Assembly (NCBI RefSeq): GCF_018282095.1
Contig: NZ_CP074128.1
Location: 356,748 to 420,747 of the forward strand
DNA length: 64,000 bases
Direction of reading: 5' to 3'
DNA from: Pseudovibrio brasiliensis
Lineage (GTDB): Bacteria; Pseudomonadota; Alphaproteobacteria; Rhizobiales; Stappiaceae
The notes beneath the pieces were generated by a model. It saw only the letters and a list, made by a program, of their open reading frames with translations, was not told the origin of the DNA and did not search any database. A program made the translations under genes and the position numbers. Of the stretch, positions 1 through 9,051 are shown piece after piece (the stretch's first letter is position 1; every line of letters starts with the position of its first letter).

Positions 1-22
1 CCATCAAATAGCCGAGCAGAAA

Positions 23-1828
23 ATGTTGGAAAATCAGAAGTTTGAGACAACCACAGACCGCTTGAACCTCATCCGCGCCGAGTTGAAGAACAAGGGGCTG
101 GACGGAGTTATCATCCCCCGGTTTGATGAGCATCAGGGGGAATATTGTGCCCCGCATGATGAGCGACTGGCATGGGCAACAGGCTTCACCGGCTCTGCTG
201 GCCTCGCAATTATCACGGCAGATCAAGCGGTTATGTTTGTTGACGGCCGCTATACAGTGCAAGTACGCAACCAATGCAGCAGTGATCTGTTCTCCTACCA
301 GCATATCTTTGATGAACCACTGGAAAACTGGATTTCCGCCAATATGAAGGCCGGTCAGCAAATCGGCGTTGATCCGATGCTTATCCCCTCCGCATGGTGG
401 GATCGCTTTGCAGGCGGAGCAGAAGATGCAGGTGCAGCACTGGTCGCCACCACCAGCAATATCATTGATGCAGTCTGGGCTGATCAACCGGAAAAACCAC
501 TCTCGCCAATCACACCGTATTCCCTTGAAAACGCTGGTAAAACCAGCCTGGAGAAACGCTCTGAGATTGCCGAGCAGCTGAAGGATGCAGGCGCAAAAGT
601 GCTGGTGGAAACCCAACCAGACAACATCGCCTGGCTTTTAAACGTGCGCGGTGATGATGTGGAGTTCAACCCTATCCCGCATTCCTTCCTGCTTCTGAAA
701 GATGATGGTTCCGCTAATTGGTTCGTCGATTCCCGTAAGCTTTCCAACGACTTGAGCGAGTATGAACTGGAGAATATTGAGACCGCAGACCCATCCAGCT
801 TCATTAGCTCACTGGAGAATATGACGGGTGAAGGCACGCAGGTTCTCATCGATCCGATGTTCTCCCCCGTCGCCACCCGCCTCGCGGTTCAGGCTGCTGG
901 TGGTGTTCCTGTGATGAAACCGGGAGCTGTTACTCTCACCAAGGCGAAGAAAAATGATAGCGAACTCAGAGGGTTGCGCGATTGCCATATACGAGATGGT
1001 ATCGCGTGGACCGAGTTCTCTGCTTGGCTGAAACGGGAAGTTCCACAGCGCGCTGAAGCGGGTGATCCGGTGCATGAGCTGGAAGCGGAGGAGCGCATCC
1101 TGATAGAGCGCCAACGCCAGAAAGACTTTGTATATCCGAGCTTTAGAAGTATTTCGGCCGCCGCTGGCAATGCCGCCATGTGCCACTACGCAGCCACGGA
1201 AGCGTCCAACACAGCGATCCTGCCTGAGAACACTTACCTGCTGGATTCTGGCGGTCAGTATCAGGACGGCACCACCGACGCGACGCGTACCTTTGCATTT
1301 ACGGAAACATCTGAGGAGTTCAAACGCGCCTACACCGCTGTTTTCAAAGGCTTTGTCGCGCTTGCATCCCTGCGGTTTCCCAAAGGCACGCAAGGCCATC
1401 ACATCGATGGTTTCGCCCGCCGTCCACTTTGGGAACTGGGTCTGGACTACGACCACGGCACCGGCCACGGCATCGGCCACTTCCTCTCCGTCCACGAACA
1501 ACCACAGCGCATCGGCAAACCATACAATCCGGTGGATCTGGTCGCGGGCATGGTGATGTCTATTGAACCGGGATATTACGTTGCAGATCAATACGGTATC
1601 CGGATTGAGAACCTCTTTGAGATTGTTGAAGAAGACGATGGTTTCCTTGTGTTCCAAAACCTCTCTTACATCCCGATCGAGCCGCAGATGCTCAACATGG
1701 TTGATCTGACACGAGCGGAAATCAAATGGCTTGGCGACTACAATGCTGATTTGAAACGGGTTTTTGGCCCGGAACTGAGCCCGGACGCCTATGACTACCT
1801 GATGCGCTGTACTGAACTACCGGAATAA
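23..1828 (+). CDS. pepP: Xaa-Pro aminopeptidase (M24B, aminopeptidase P family)
   Basis: Cytosolic metallopeptidase that removes an N-terminal residue preceding proline. The 601 aa protein has two creatinase-like N-terminal domains followed by a pita-bread catalytic domain from about residue 310. The metal-ligand motifs are visible in order: DGTTDATRTF (two Asp), GIGHFLSVHE (His), SIEPGYY (Glu) and RIENLF (Glu). The length of about 600 aa fits the long eukaryote-like or Rhizobiales form rather than the 440 aa E. coli type. It is convergent with the alcohol dehydrogenase gene and shares a hairpin with it. Only 22 bases precede it, so its upstream context is unknown. Family assignment is firm; in vivo peptide substrates are not known. 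Confidence 0.95.
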   Translation: MLENQKFETTTDRLNLIRAELKNKGLDGVIIPRFDEHQGEYCAPHDERLAWATGFTGSAGLAIITADQAVMFVDGRYTVQVRNQCSSDLFSYQHIFDEPLENWISANMKAGQQIGVDPMLIPSAWWDRFAGGAEDAGAALVATTSNIIDAVWADQPEKPLSPITPYSLENAGKTSLEKRSEIAEQLKDAGAKVLVETQPDNIAWLLNVRGDDVEFNPIPHSFLLLKDDGSANWFVDSRKLSNDLSEYELENIETADPSSFISSLENMTGEGTQVLIDPMFSPVATRLAVQAAGGVPVMKPGAVTLTKAKKNDSELRGLRDCHIRDGIAWTEFSAWLKREVPQRAEAGDPVHELEAEERILIERQRQKDFVYPSFRSISAAAGNAAMCHYAATEASNTAILPENTYLLDSGGQYQDGTTDATRTFAFTETSEEFKRAYTAVFKGFVALASLRFPKGTQGHHIDGFARRPLWELGLDYDHGTGHGIGHFLSVHEQPQRIGKPYNPVDLVAGMVMSIEPGYYVADQYGIRIENLFEIVEEDDGFLVFQNLSYIPIEPQMLNMVDLTRAEIKWLGDYNADLKRVFGPELSPDAYDYLMRCTELPE

Positions 1829-1845
1829 GCGCAGCCTTTGAAGTA

Positions 1846-1883
1846 TAAAAAAAGCCCCGCAGAGCGTGAAGCTCTGCGGGGCT
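1846..1883 (-). terminator. Rho-independent terminator of the RpiR-linked catabolic operon
   Basis: A perfect 13-bp stem (arms 1853-1865 and 1871-1883) with a 5-base loop is followed on the minus strand by a run of seven T. It lies between convergent genes. The T tract is only on the minus-strand side, so it mainly ends the leftward operon that finishes with the alcohol dehydrogenase. Confidence 0.85.
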
Positions 1884-1907
1884 AATCAGTTGGTGCTCAA
1901 CAGGAAA

Positions 1908-3071
1908 TCAGGCGGAAACCTGTTCCCCGATGGCCTCAATGAGTAGAGCTTTCGCGGCCTCCAGCGTCAGCTCTACAGGGTTGCCACCGGCACTTGGATC
2001 CTTGATCGCTTCTTCCGCCAGCACGTCGATCTTGTCAGTGCCAACGCCCAGCTCGCTCAAGGTCTCCGGAACGCCCATGTCCGCCCGCATTTTCATAACA
2101 AAATCAAAGAAGCCGTCGAATCCGCCCTCGATATCGAGATAAGCCGCCAGCTTCTCGATGCGCTCTTCAATTGCACCACGGTTAAACTTCAACACAGTCG
2201 GCATAATCACAGCATTGGTCAGGCCATGGTGAGTGTTGTAAACCGCACCAACCGGGTGAGCCAGCGCGTGAATGCCGCCAAGGCCTTTCTGGAAGGCCAC
2301 CGCGCCCATAGCTGCCGCACTCATCATGTGGCCGCGCGCTTCGATATCATTAGGATTTTCAACGACTTTCGGCAGGTTTTCTTTCACAAGACGCATGCCT
2401 TCTAGTGCGATACCCTGTGACATCGGATGGTAGAACGGAGAGCTGTACGCTTCCAGACAGTGCACAAACGCATCAATGCCAGTGCCCACAGTGATCATCT
2501 TCGGCATGCCGACAGTCAGCTCTGGATCACAGATCACAACGCTTGGCAGGATCTTCGGATGGAAGATGATCTTCTTGACGTGGCTCTCTGAGTTGGTGAT
2601 CACACTCGCACGGCCAACTTCAGAACCGGTACCAGCCGTTGTTGGAACTGCGATATTCGGATAGATCGCATCCGCATCCGCACGGGTCCACCAGTCACCA
2701 ATGTCCTCAAAATCCCAGACCGGTCGGGTTTGACCTGCCATGAATGCGATCAGCTTGCCCAGATCAAGACCAGAGCCACCACCAAACGCGATAACACCAT
2801 CATGCCCACCAGCCTTGAAGGCTGCAACGCCTGCTTCCAGGTTGATTTCAGTCGGGTTTGGATCAACCTCACTGAACATGGCGCGGCCAAGGCCAGCTTC
2901 TTCCATCACGTCCAAAGTGCTTGCGGTAACTGGCAGGTTTGCCAGGCCCTTATCGGTTACAAGCAAAGGCTTTTTGATGCCTGCAGCTGCACAAGCCTCA
3001 GCGAGTTCCTTAATGCGTCCTGCACCAAAGCGGATTGCGGTTGGGTAGCTCCAGTTTGCTGTCAACGTCAT
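1908..3071 (-). CDS. Iron-containing alcohol dehydrogenase
   Basis: Group III (Fe-dependent) NAD(P)-linked alcohol dehydrogenase, 387 aa, cytosolic. Visible signatures are the dinucleotide-binding GGGSGLD, the TTAGTGSEV segment, and metal-binding histidines in GIDAFVHCLEAY and GIHALAHPVGAVYNTHHG. The start chosen is MTLTANWSYP, 5 bases after the stop of the aldehyde dehydrogenase and with AAAGG upstream; an in-frame extension to 3179 would overlap that gene. It is the last gene of a seven-gene operon. Inferred role: oxidising a hydroxyl group of the imported substrate, or of its glutamylated form, to an aldehyde for the adjacent dehydrogenase. The alcohol substrate cannot be read from the sequence. 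Confidence 0.93.
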   Translation of the reverse strand: MTLTANWSYPTAIRFGAGRIKELAEACAAAGIKKPLLVTDKGLANLPVTASTLDVMEEAGLGRAMFSEVDPNPTEINLEAGVAAFKAGGHDGVIAFGGGSGLDLGKLIAFMAGQTRPVWDFEDIGDWWTRADADAIYPNIAVPTTAGTGSEVGRASVITNSESHVKKIIFHPKILPSVVICDPELTVGMPKMITVGTGIDAFVHCLEAYSSPFYHPMSQGIALEGMRLVKENLPKVVENPNDIEARGHMMSAAAMGAVAFQKGLGGIHALAHPVGAVYNTHHGLTNAVIMPTVLKFNRGAIEERIEKLAAYLDIEGGFDGFFDFVMKMRADMGVPETLSELGVGTDKIDVLAEEAIKDPSAGGNPVELTLEAAKALLIEAIGEQVSA

Positions 3072-3076
3072 TGTTC

Positions 3077-4459
3077 TTATGCCTTTTTGAGGTGGTAGGA
3101 TTTTGGACGGGTCAGGTTCTGATAGCCGATCTCTGAGAGTGCACCACCGCGACCAGTGTCTTTGCAGCCGGTCCAGCACAGCGCCGGATCCAGATAGTCA
3201 GCGCGGTTCATGAAGACAGTGCCTGTCTCAATCTGCGCACCAATTTTTGCTGCCCGTGCAGGATCTTGGGTCCAAAGAGAGGCTGTCAGGCCGTAATGGC
3301 TGTCGTTCATCAGGCGGATCGCTTCTTTGTCGCTCTCCACTTTCATGATGCCGACCACTGGGCCAAAGCTCTCTTCGCGCATCAATTCCATGTCGTGATT
3401 TACATCCACGAGGATCTGCGGAGCCAGATAGGCACCGCCATCATCTTCAGGGAAGAGACCTGCGTCGATCATCGGCTTCGCGCCCTGCTCAACCGCATCC
3501 GCCACTTGCTTACGCACCAGTTCCGCAAAGCGCACGTTTGCCATAGGGCCAATGGTGGTTTTCTCATCCAGCGGGTTGCCGAGCTTGTAGCCGGAAACGA
3601 TCTCGACAGCCTTCTTCACGAATGCATCGTATTTGGAAGAATGCACGTAGATGCGCTCGATGCCGCAGCAGCACTGGCCGGAATTGAACATGGCCCCATC
3701 AATGAGGGTTTCAGCAGCTGCCTCAACATCCGCATCATCCATCACGTAACCCGGATCTTTACCGCCCAATTCAAGGCCAAGGCCTGTGAAGGTACCAGCA
3801 GCAGCGATCTCCATCGCACGGCCACCGCCAACAGAGCCAGTGAAGTTCACAAAGCCGAAATTGCGGCCTGCGATCAGGTGAGAAGTGGTATCGTGATCCA
3901 GGAACAGGTTCTGGAATACCTCTGCCGGAACACCTGCTTCTGCAAAGGCACTCGCCATGCGCTCGCCAACCAAAAGGGTCTGGGTCGCGTGTTTCAGGAT
4001 CACGGCGTTACCGGCGATCAGCGCTGGAGCCACTGTGTTGATCGCGGTCATGTAGGGATAGTTCCATGGTGCGATCACCAGAATGACGCCGTGAGGTTCC
4101 TTCTCGATGCGGCGCTCGAAGTTGTCGCTCTCTTCCGCGATGATCGGCTTCAGGCTTTCTTCCGCGATCTTTGCCATGTATGAGGCGCGCTCGTTAAAGC
4201 CGCCGAACTCGCCGCCATAACGAACTGGACGGCCCATCATCTTTGCAAGTTCCGGAACGATTTCGTCGTTCTGTTCACCAATCTTAGCAACGCCAGCCAT
4301 CACCAACTTGATGCGCTCTTCGAGTGGGCGTGCAGCCCACTCTTTCTGCGCCCTCTTGGCACTGGCAATGACGGCTTCTGCTTCTTTCTGGCTTGCCACC
4401 GGACGTTCTGCAAACACAGAACCATCTACCGGCGAAATACATTTTAGTGTTTTTGTCAT
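3077..4459 (-). CDS. NAD(P)-dependent aldehyde dehydrogenase
   Basis: Oxidises an aldehyde to a carboxylic acid using NAD(P)+. The 460 aa protein shows the ALDH core: APWNYPY, cofactor loop GSVGGGRAM, catalytic glutamate in LELGGKDPGYV, and catalytic cysteine in FNSGQCCCGIERI. The first C of CCC is in the classic position. The final motif EESFGPVVGIM is also present. An ATG start (MTKTLKCISP) is preferred over a GTG six codons upstream. It sits between the glutamine synthetase-like gene and the iron alcohol dehydrogenase with short gaps, so an alcohol-aldehyde-acid relay is likely. Resemblance is to semialdehyde or PuuC-like enzymes; the exact substrate is unknown. Confidence 0.94.
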   Translation of the reverse strand: MTKTLKCISPVDGSVFAERPVASQKEAEAVIASAKRAQKEWAARPLEERIKLVMAGVAKIGEQNDEIVPELAKMMGRPVRYGGEFGGFNERASYMAKIAEESLKPIIAEESDNFERRIEKEPHGVILVIAPWNYPYMTAINTVAPALIAGNAVILKHATQTLLVGERMASAFAEAGVPAEVFQNLFLDHDTTSHLIAGRNFGFVNFTGSVGGGRAMEIAAAGTFTGLGLELGGKDPGYVMDDADVEAAAETLIDGAMFNSGQCCCGIERIYVHSSKYDAFVKKAVEIVSGYKLGNPLDEKTTIGPMANVRFAELVRKQVADAVEQGAKPMIDAGLFPEDDGGAYLAPQILVDVNHDMELMREESFGPVVGIMKVESDKEAIRLMNDSHYGLTASLWTQDPARAAKIGAQIETGTVFMNRADYLDPALCWTGCKDTGRGGALSEIGYQNLTRPKSYHLKKA

Positions 4460-4494
4460 GGTCAACTCATCATTCACAGCAATTGCTGTTCACA

Positions 4495-5892
4495 TCAGGC
4501 CCGTTCAAATCCGCGTGCAACCTCCCAATCAGTTACACGGCGGTCATATTCATCCTGCTCGATCTTGGCGGCATGTGCGTAGTGATCAACCACATCGCCA
4601 CCAAAAGCATCACGAAGCATTTCGGAGGTTTTCATTGCAACTGCGGCATCGCGCAGGGTTGTTGGAATTTCACGCGCACCTTCGCCGCCATAGGCATCAC
4701 CTCTGAACTCAGGCTCCAGCTCCATTTCCTTCTCGATACCGTCAATGCCAGCAGCCAAAAGGGCGGCCATCGCCAGATATGGGTTCAGGTCTGCGCCGCC
4801 AACGCGGCACTCAACACGTACGGCTTTGGTGCCATCACCACACACGCGGTAACCTGCGGTGCGGTTATCCATGCTCCAGATCGCTTTGGTTGGCGCAAAC
4901 GTGCCAGCTGCAAAGCGTTTGTAGGAGTTGATGTTTGGGGCGAGGAAATAGGTAATTGCATCAGCGTGCTTCAAAAGACCTGCCAAATAGTGGCGCATCA
5001 TTTTGGACATACCGTACTCACCAGATGGATCGTAGAACAGAGACTCGCCGTCCTTGCCCCACAGCGACTGGTGCACGTGAGAAGAGCTGCCGGCTGCATC
5101 ATAGTTCCATTTAGCCATGAAGCTCACGCTCTGGCCTTGCTGCCAGGCGATCTCTTTACAGCCGTTTTTGATGATGGAATGGCGATCAGCCATGGTCAGC
5201 GCATCGGAATAGCGGACGTTGATTTCTTCCTGGCCGGCATCTGCTTCACCCTTGGAGCATTCGACCGGAATGTCAGCACCATTGAGACCGTTGCGGATGG
5301 CACGCATCACGTTCTCTTCCTTGGTGGTTTGGAAGATGTGATAGTCTTCGTTGTAAGCGGAAATCGGAGACATTCCGCGGTAGCCCTTGGAATGGGCTTC
5401 TTCAAAACTCTCTTTAAAGAGGAAGAACTCCAGCTCTGTTGCCATGTTCGCGGTCATGCCCATGCCTTCAAGGCGGTCAACCTGGCGTTTCAAAATGGCG
5501 CGTGGAGAATGTGGAACCTCTTTGTGGGTATGGTGGTCCAGCACATCGCACAGTACCAGTGCGGTGCCTTCCAACCACGGAATAACGCGCAAGGTGGCAA
5601 GGTCTGGCTTCATGACGTAGTCGCCATAGCCTGCTTCCCAGCTTGTGGCCTTGTAGCCGTCCGGAGTTGCCATCTCCATGTCGGTTGCAAGTAGATAGTT
5701 ACAACTGTGGGTCTCTTCCCAGGCGCTGTTCACGAAGAATTCTGCCTGAAAACGCTTGCCCATCAGGCGGCCCTGCATGTCCACCTGTGCTGCAATCACT
5801 GTGTCAATCTCACCGGCATCGACCAGCTCGCGAAGCTCGTCGAGGGTCAGTTTTCCGGTTCTACGTGTCTTTTTGGTTTCTTCTCGCAACAT
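4495..5892 (-). CDS. Glutamine synthetase family ligase (GlnT/PuuA-like)
   Basis: ATP-dependent ligase of the glutamine synthetase superfamily, 465 aa. The N-terminal beta-grasp is followed by the catalytic domain, with ELEFFLF (metal glutamates), SMAKWNYDAAGSSSHVHQSL (ATP/metal histidine), NSYKRF and RVECRVGGADLNPY. It lacks the long C-terminal adenylylation-loop region of housekeeping GlnA, as do PuuA-type gamma-glutamylpolyamine synthetases and GlnT proteins. It lies in an operon with two dehydrogenases, a TRAP transporter and an amidohydrolase. The inferred job is gamma-glutamylation of an imported amine or amino alcohol before oxidation, rather than ammonia assimilation. The start ATG has a GGGGAACAGG stretch just upstream. 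Substrate unknown. Confidence 0.9.
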   Translation of the reverse strand: MLREETKKTRRTGKLTLDELRELVDAGEIDTVIAAQVDMQGRLMGKRFQAEFFVNSAWEETHSCNYLLATDMEMATPDGYKATSWEAGYGDYVMKPDLATLRVIPWLEGTALVLCDVLDHHTHKEVPHSPRAILKRQVDRLEGMGMTANMATELEFFLFKESFEEAHSKGYRGMSPISAYNEDYHIFQTTKEENVMRAIRNGLNGADIPVECSKGEADAGQEEINVRYSDALTMADRHSIIKNGCKEIAWQQGQSVSFMAKWNYDAAGSSSHVHQSLWGKDGESLFYDPSGEYGMSKMMRHYLAGLLKHADAITYFLAPNINSYKRFAAGTFAPTKAIWSMDNRTAGYRVCGDGTKAVRVECRVGGADLNPYLAMAALLAAGIDGIEKEMELEPEFRGDAYGGEGAREIPTTLRDAAVAMKTSEMLRDAFGGDVVDHYAHAAKIEQDEYDRRVTDWEVARGFERA

Positions 5893-6023
5893 ACCTGTTC
5901 CCCGAGGACCCTGTTAAAGCGGCGGATGCCCTCGCCTCTCCTGCATGGCATCACCGACACTGCTTACTCACTGTGTGGCTTGGTCAGCCCGGAACCCGGG
6001 CCGACCTTTCTTGGATAATCTGC

Positions 6024-7079
6024 TTAACCGTAGCGGTAAGGACGACCAGCCTTCGCCATTGCTGCGTTGTATTCCTTCAGGATCTTAACAACGCGCGCAT
6101 TGCGCTCGGACTTGGCTGCAATCTCGTCCCAGAACTTCAGAGCTTCTGCTTCCACAGTTGCCCACTCTTCATCAGGAATAGAGGTCAGCTCCAGCTTTTC
6201 ACCCTGCGTACGCAGCTTCGCTTCACCTGCCCAGTACCAGTGCTGGCGATAGTAATGCGAGCTGTCCATGCACAGGTTGAAGAGGGTCTTCAGGTGGTCT
6301 GGCAGTTCGTTCCAACGCTCTTCGTTTGCGAAGTAAGATCCAGCCCACGCACCGGAGATGTTGTTGGTGAGGAAGTAGTTGGTCACATCAGCCCAGCCTA
6401 CGGTGTAGTCCTCGGTGATGCCTGACCATGCAATACCGTCCAGTTCGCCGGTCTGCATTGCAACTTCAATGTCTTCCCATGGTAGGGTGACCGGAACAAC
6501 GCCGAAGCGTGTCAGGAACTTACCTGCAGTTGGGAAGGTGAAGACGCGCTTGCCCTTGAGGTCTGCAAGGCTGCGGATCGGGTCTTTGGTTGCAAAGTGA
6601 CAAGGATCCCAGGCACCAGCGGAAAGCCACTTAACGCCTTCTACTTCGCCATAAGCTTCTTCCCAGATTTCTTTCAAGCCCCAGTGGTTGAACAGGGCCG
6701 GAACATCAAGGCTGTAGCGGGAAGCGAATGGGAAATAGCCACCGAAAACAGATACATCTACTGGTGCTGCAATGGAGTCATCATCAGACTGCACAGCATC
6801 AATGGTGCCGCGCTGCATGGCGCGGAAAAGTTCACCGGTTGGTACCAGCTGGTCAGCGTAGTAAAGCTCGATTTCCATCTCACCATTTGCTGCCTTGTTG
6901 AAGGCATCAATGGATGGCTTGATTACGTGCTGTGCAAGCGCTGCACCTGCGTATGTCTGAAGGCGCCACTTGATTGGGCGGCCCGCAGCATGAACAGCCG
7001 GTGCTGCAAGGGTAGATGCACCAGCAGCTGCGACGGTTGTCAAACCGGCTTTCTTAAGAAAATCACGTCTATTCGTCAT
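6024..7079 (-). CDS. TRAP transporter solute-binding protein (DctP family), Tat-exported
   Basis: Periplasmic binding protein that delivers a carboxylate to the DctQM membrane pair. The 351 aa protein begins with a twin-arginine signal (NRRDFLKKAGL, then an Ala-rich h-region ending AVHAA). This Tat signal on a TRAP binding protein resembles TakP-type 2-oxoacid binders; the motif DGIAWSG and the segments around WDPCHF and VTLPWEDIEVAMQ also fit that subgroup. The start is the ATG at 7079 with AAGGGGA upstream; a TTG two codons earlier is possible. It follows dctM in the operon after a 139-base gap. A 2-oxoacid-like or other carboxylate ligand is inferred, not shown. Confidence 0.92.
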   Translation of the reverse strand: MTNRRDFLKKAGLTTVAAAGASTLAAPAVHAAGRPIKWRLQTYAGAALAQHVIKPSIDAFNKAANGEMEIELYYADQLVPTGELFRAMQRGTIDAVQSDDDSIAAPVDVSVFGGYFPFASRYSLDVPALFNHWGLKEIWEEAYGEVEGVKWLSAGAWDPCHFATKDPIRSLADLKGKRVFTFPTAGKFLTRFGVVPVTLPWEDIEVAMQTGELDGIAWSGITEDYTVGWADVTNYFLTNNISGAWAGSYFANEERWNELPDHLKTLFNLCMDSSHYYRQHWYWAGEAKLRTQGEKLELTSIPDEEWATVEAEALKFWDEIAAKSERNARVVKILKEYNAAMAKAGRPYRYG

Positions 7080-7218
7080 ACTCAATTCCCCTTGGAATAT
7101 GAATTTCTGGATCCCTCAGTACCGGTGGACTTTTTATTGCGAGGGGTGTGATTTTTATCTGTCTCCATCCGGAATTCTTGCATTACTTCAATGGTTACGC
7201 TGGTAAGCTCTCCTTATG

Positions 7219-8544
7219 TCAGCGTGCGTAATAAAGGTTCGGCAGCCAGAGCGCGATTTGCGGGAAGACCGTCACCAGACCCAAGCCAAACACCATGATT
7301 GCCACGAATGGAATGATGGACTTGTAGATGTCTGTCAGTGAGATTTCTGGCGGTGCCATGGCGCGCATCAGGAACAGGTTGTAGCCGAATGGCGGTGTCA
7401 TGTAGGCGATCTGACAGGTGATGGTGTAAAGCACGCCGTACCAGACCAGATCGAACCCAAGCAGCTTAACCAGTGGGACGTACAACGGTGCTACGATCAC
7501 CAGCATGGCGGTGTCATCCAGGAACATGCCCATCACGATGTAGGAGAGCTGCATCAGCAGAAGGATCTCCCATGGGCTGAGGCCCAGATCACCCACGAAG
7601 AAGTTCTCAATCGCCCGCACAGCACCCAGACCGTCAAACACAGCGCCAAAGGCGAGTGCGGCCAGAATGATCCACATGAACATACAGCTGATCTGCAGTG
7701 TCTTTTCAGTGGTGATGTGCAGCAGGCGGAACGACAGGCGTCCTTTGAACCATGCAGCAAGCGTTGCAGCGGTTGCGCCAACTGCGGAGCTTTCCACGAG
7801 GCTGGTCACGCCCATCAGGAACAGGCCGGTCATGGCAAAGAAGATGAACAGTGGGATCACACCGGCTTGCAGAAGGCGGATCTTTTCAGCCCATGTGATC
7901 TCTTTGCGCTCTTCTTCAGAAAGGGTTGGCCCCAGTTCTGGCTGAAGGCGGCAGCGGATGACGATGTACAGGATAAACAGACCTGCCAGTAGCAGACCCG
8001 GAATAGCACCTGCGAGCCAGAGCTTGCCCACTGGCTGGCGGGCAATCATGCCGTAAAGAACCAGAACCACACTTGGCGGCACGAGAATGCCCAGTGAGGA
8101 ACCGGCCTGAATAACACCGGTCACCATCACCTTGTCATAGCCGCGACGCAGCAGTTCCGGCAGAGCGATGGTTGCGCCGATGGCCATACCGGCCACAGAC
8201 AGACCGTTCATGGCGGAAATCATCACCATGAGGCCGACTGTGCCGATGGCCAATCCACCATGCAGGCCACCTGTCCAGACATGGAACATCTTATAAAGAT
8301 CTTCCGCGATGCCTGACTCAGAGAGCATATAGCCCATGAAAATGAACAGTGGCAGCGTGAGGAGCGGGTACCACTTCATCAGCTTCATACTGGCGGAGAA
8401 GGCAATTTCGGAGCCACCATCCCCCCACAGAAGCAGAGCGGCGATAACAGCAACGGAACCAATTGCAGCAAAAACGCGTTGCCCGGTGAGGAGCATCAGC
8501 ATCATGCTGGAGAACATCAAAATGGCGATCAGTTCATAACTCAT
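7219..8544 (-). CDS. dctM: TRAP transporter large permease subunit (DctM family)
   Basis: Large membrane subunit that uses a sodium or proton gradient to move the ligand handed over by the binding protein. The 441 aa sequence is hydrophobic throughout with about 12 predicted helices. Typical DctM segments are LPLFIFMGYMLSESG near the start, LGILVPPSVVLVLYG in the middle, and YMTPPFGYNLFLMRA near the end. Its ATG overlaps the dctQ stop by 4 bases (ATGA), so the two are translationally coupled. It belongs to the operon that starts at the amidohydrolase gene. Confidence 0.94.
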   Translation of the reverse strand: MSYELIAILMFSSMMLMLLTGQRVFAAIGSVAVIAALLLWGDGGSEIAFSASMKLMKWYPLLTLPLFIFMGYMLSESGIAEDLYKMFHVWTGGLHGGLAIGTVGLMVMISAMNGLSVAGMAIGATIALPELLRRGYDKVMVTGVIQAGSSLGILVPPSVVLVLYGMIARQPVGKLWLAGAIPGLLLAGLFILYIVIRCRLQPELGPTLSEEERKEITWAEKIRLLQAGVIPLFIFFAMTGLFLMGVTSLVESSAVGATAATLAAWFKGRLSFRLLHITTEKTLQISCMFMWIILAALAFGAVFDGLGAVRAIENFFVGDLGLSPWEILLLMQLSYIVMGMFLDDTAMLVIVAPLYVPLVKLLGFDLVWYGVLYTITCQIAYMTPPFGYNLFLMRAMAPPEISLTDIYKSIIPFVAIMVFGLGLVTVFPQIALWLPNLYYAR

Positions 8545-9050
8545 GGCGCAGGTCTCCCAAGGGCTGCGGCCAAGTCCTTAAAGAACGTCGCGATTGCCTG
8601 AAGCAGCATCAAGAAAATTCCAAAACACATTACGGCTTTGATCGGGGCCATCGGTGGCGCCCATGCCGAATAGCTTTCCTCGCTGTATTTGATGGCGTAT
8701 TCCAATGAGGAAAGGCCGCCATAAAGGAGGAAGATGAGGTAGAAAATCAGAAGCAGGATGGTCATCACATCCATAATGGCCTTACGTCGTGGAGACCAGC
8801 TTCCGTAAAACAGATCCATGCGCACGTGGGATTGCGTCTGCATGGAATATGCGCCACCCAGCAGGTAGTAGGCGGCCATGGTGAACTGCGCTGTTTCCAG
8901 CGTCCAGAGTGGTGGTGCGAAAAAGGTCTTGGCGATGGAGGAGTACAAAAGCACTCCCAGCATCACGAAGATGAGGTACATGGCAAACCGGCCAACATAT
9001 TTGTTGATCCAGTCAACCCATCTGACGAAAACAACTATTCCCCTTGGCAT
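8541..9050 (-). CDS. dctQ: TRAP transporter small permease subunit (DctQ family)
   Basis: Small membrane partner of DctM, 169 aa with four predicted transmembrane helices (first LIFVMLGVLLYSSIA; second around MAAYYLLGGAYSMQTQSHVRMDLFY; third ILLLIFYLIFLLYGG; fourth MCFGIFLMLLQAIAT). The QSHVRMDLFY segment after helix two is characteristic of DctQ. The start lies one base after the stop of the amidohydrolase gene, and its stop overlaps dctM. No Shine-Dalgarno is obvious, so coupled translation is likely. Confidence 0.92.
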   Translation of the reverse strand: MPRGIVVFVRWVDWINKYVGRFAMYLIFVMLGVLLYSSIAKTFFAPPLWTLETAQFTMAAYYLLGGAYSMQTQSHVRMDLFYGSWSPRRKAIMDVMTILLLIFYLIFLLYGGLSSLEYAIKYSEESYSAWAPPMAPIKAVMCFGIFLMLLQAIATFFKDLAAALGRPAP

Positions 9051-9051
9051 T

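Noticed and set aside
1..22. Possible end of an upstream gene at the left edge
   Set aside because: Only 22 bases are available, too few to support any call.
809..1657. Long minus-strand open frame (282 codons) inside the aminopeptidase gene
   Set aside because: It is fully antisense to a gene with clear motifs, and its own translation has no recognisable domain.
4393..5694. 433-codon plus-strand frame over the glutamine synthetase-like gene
   Set aside because: The minus-strand gene shows every family motif; the opposite frame is rich in Cys/His without pattern, typical of a shadow.
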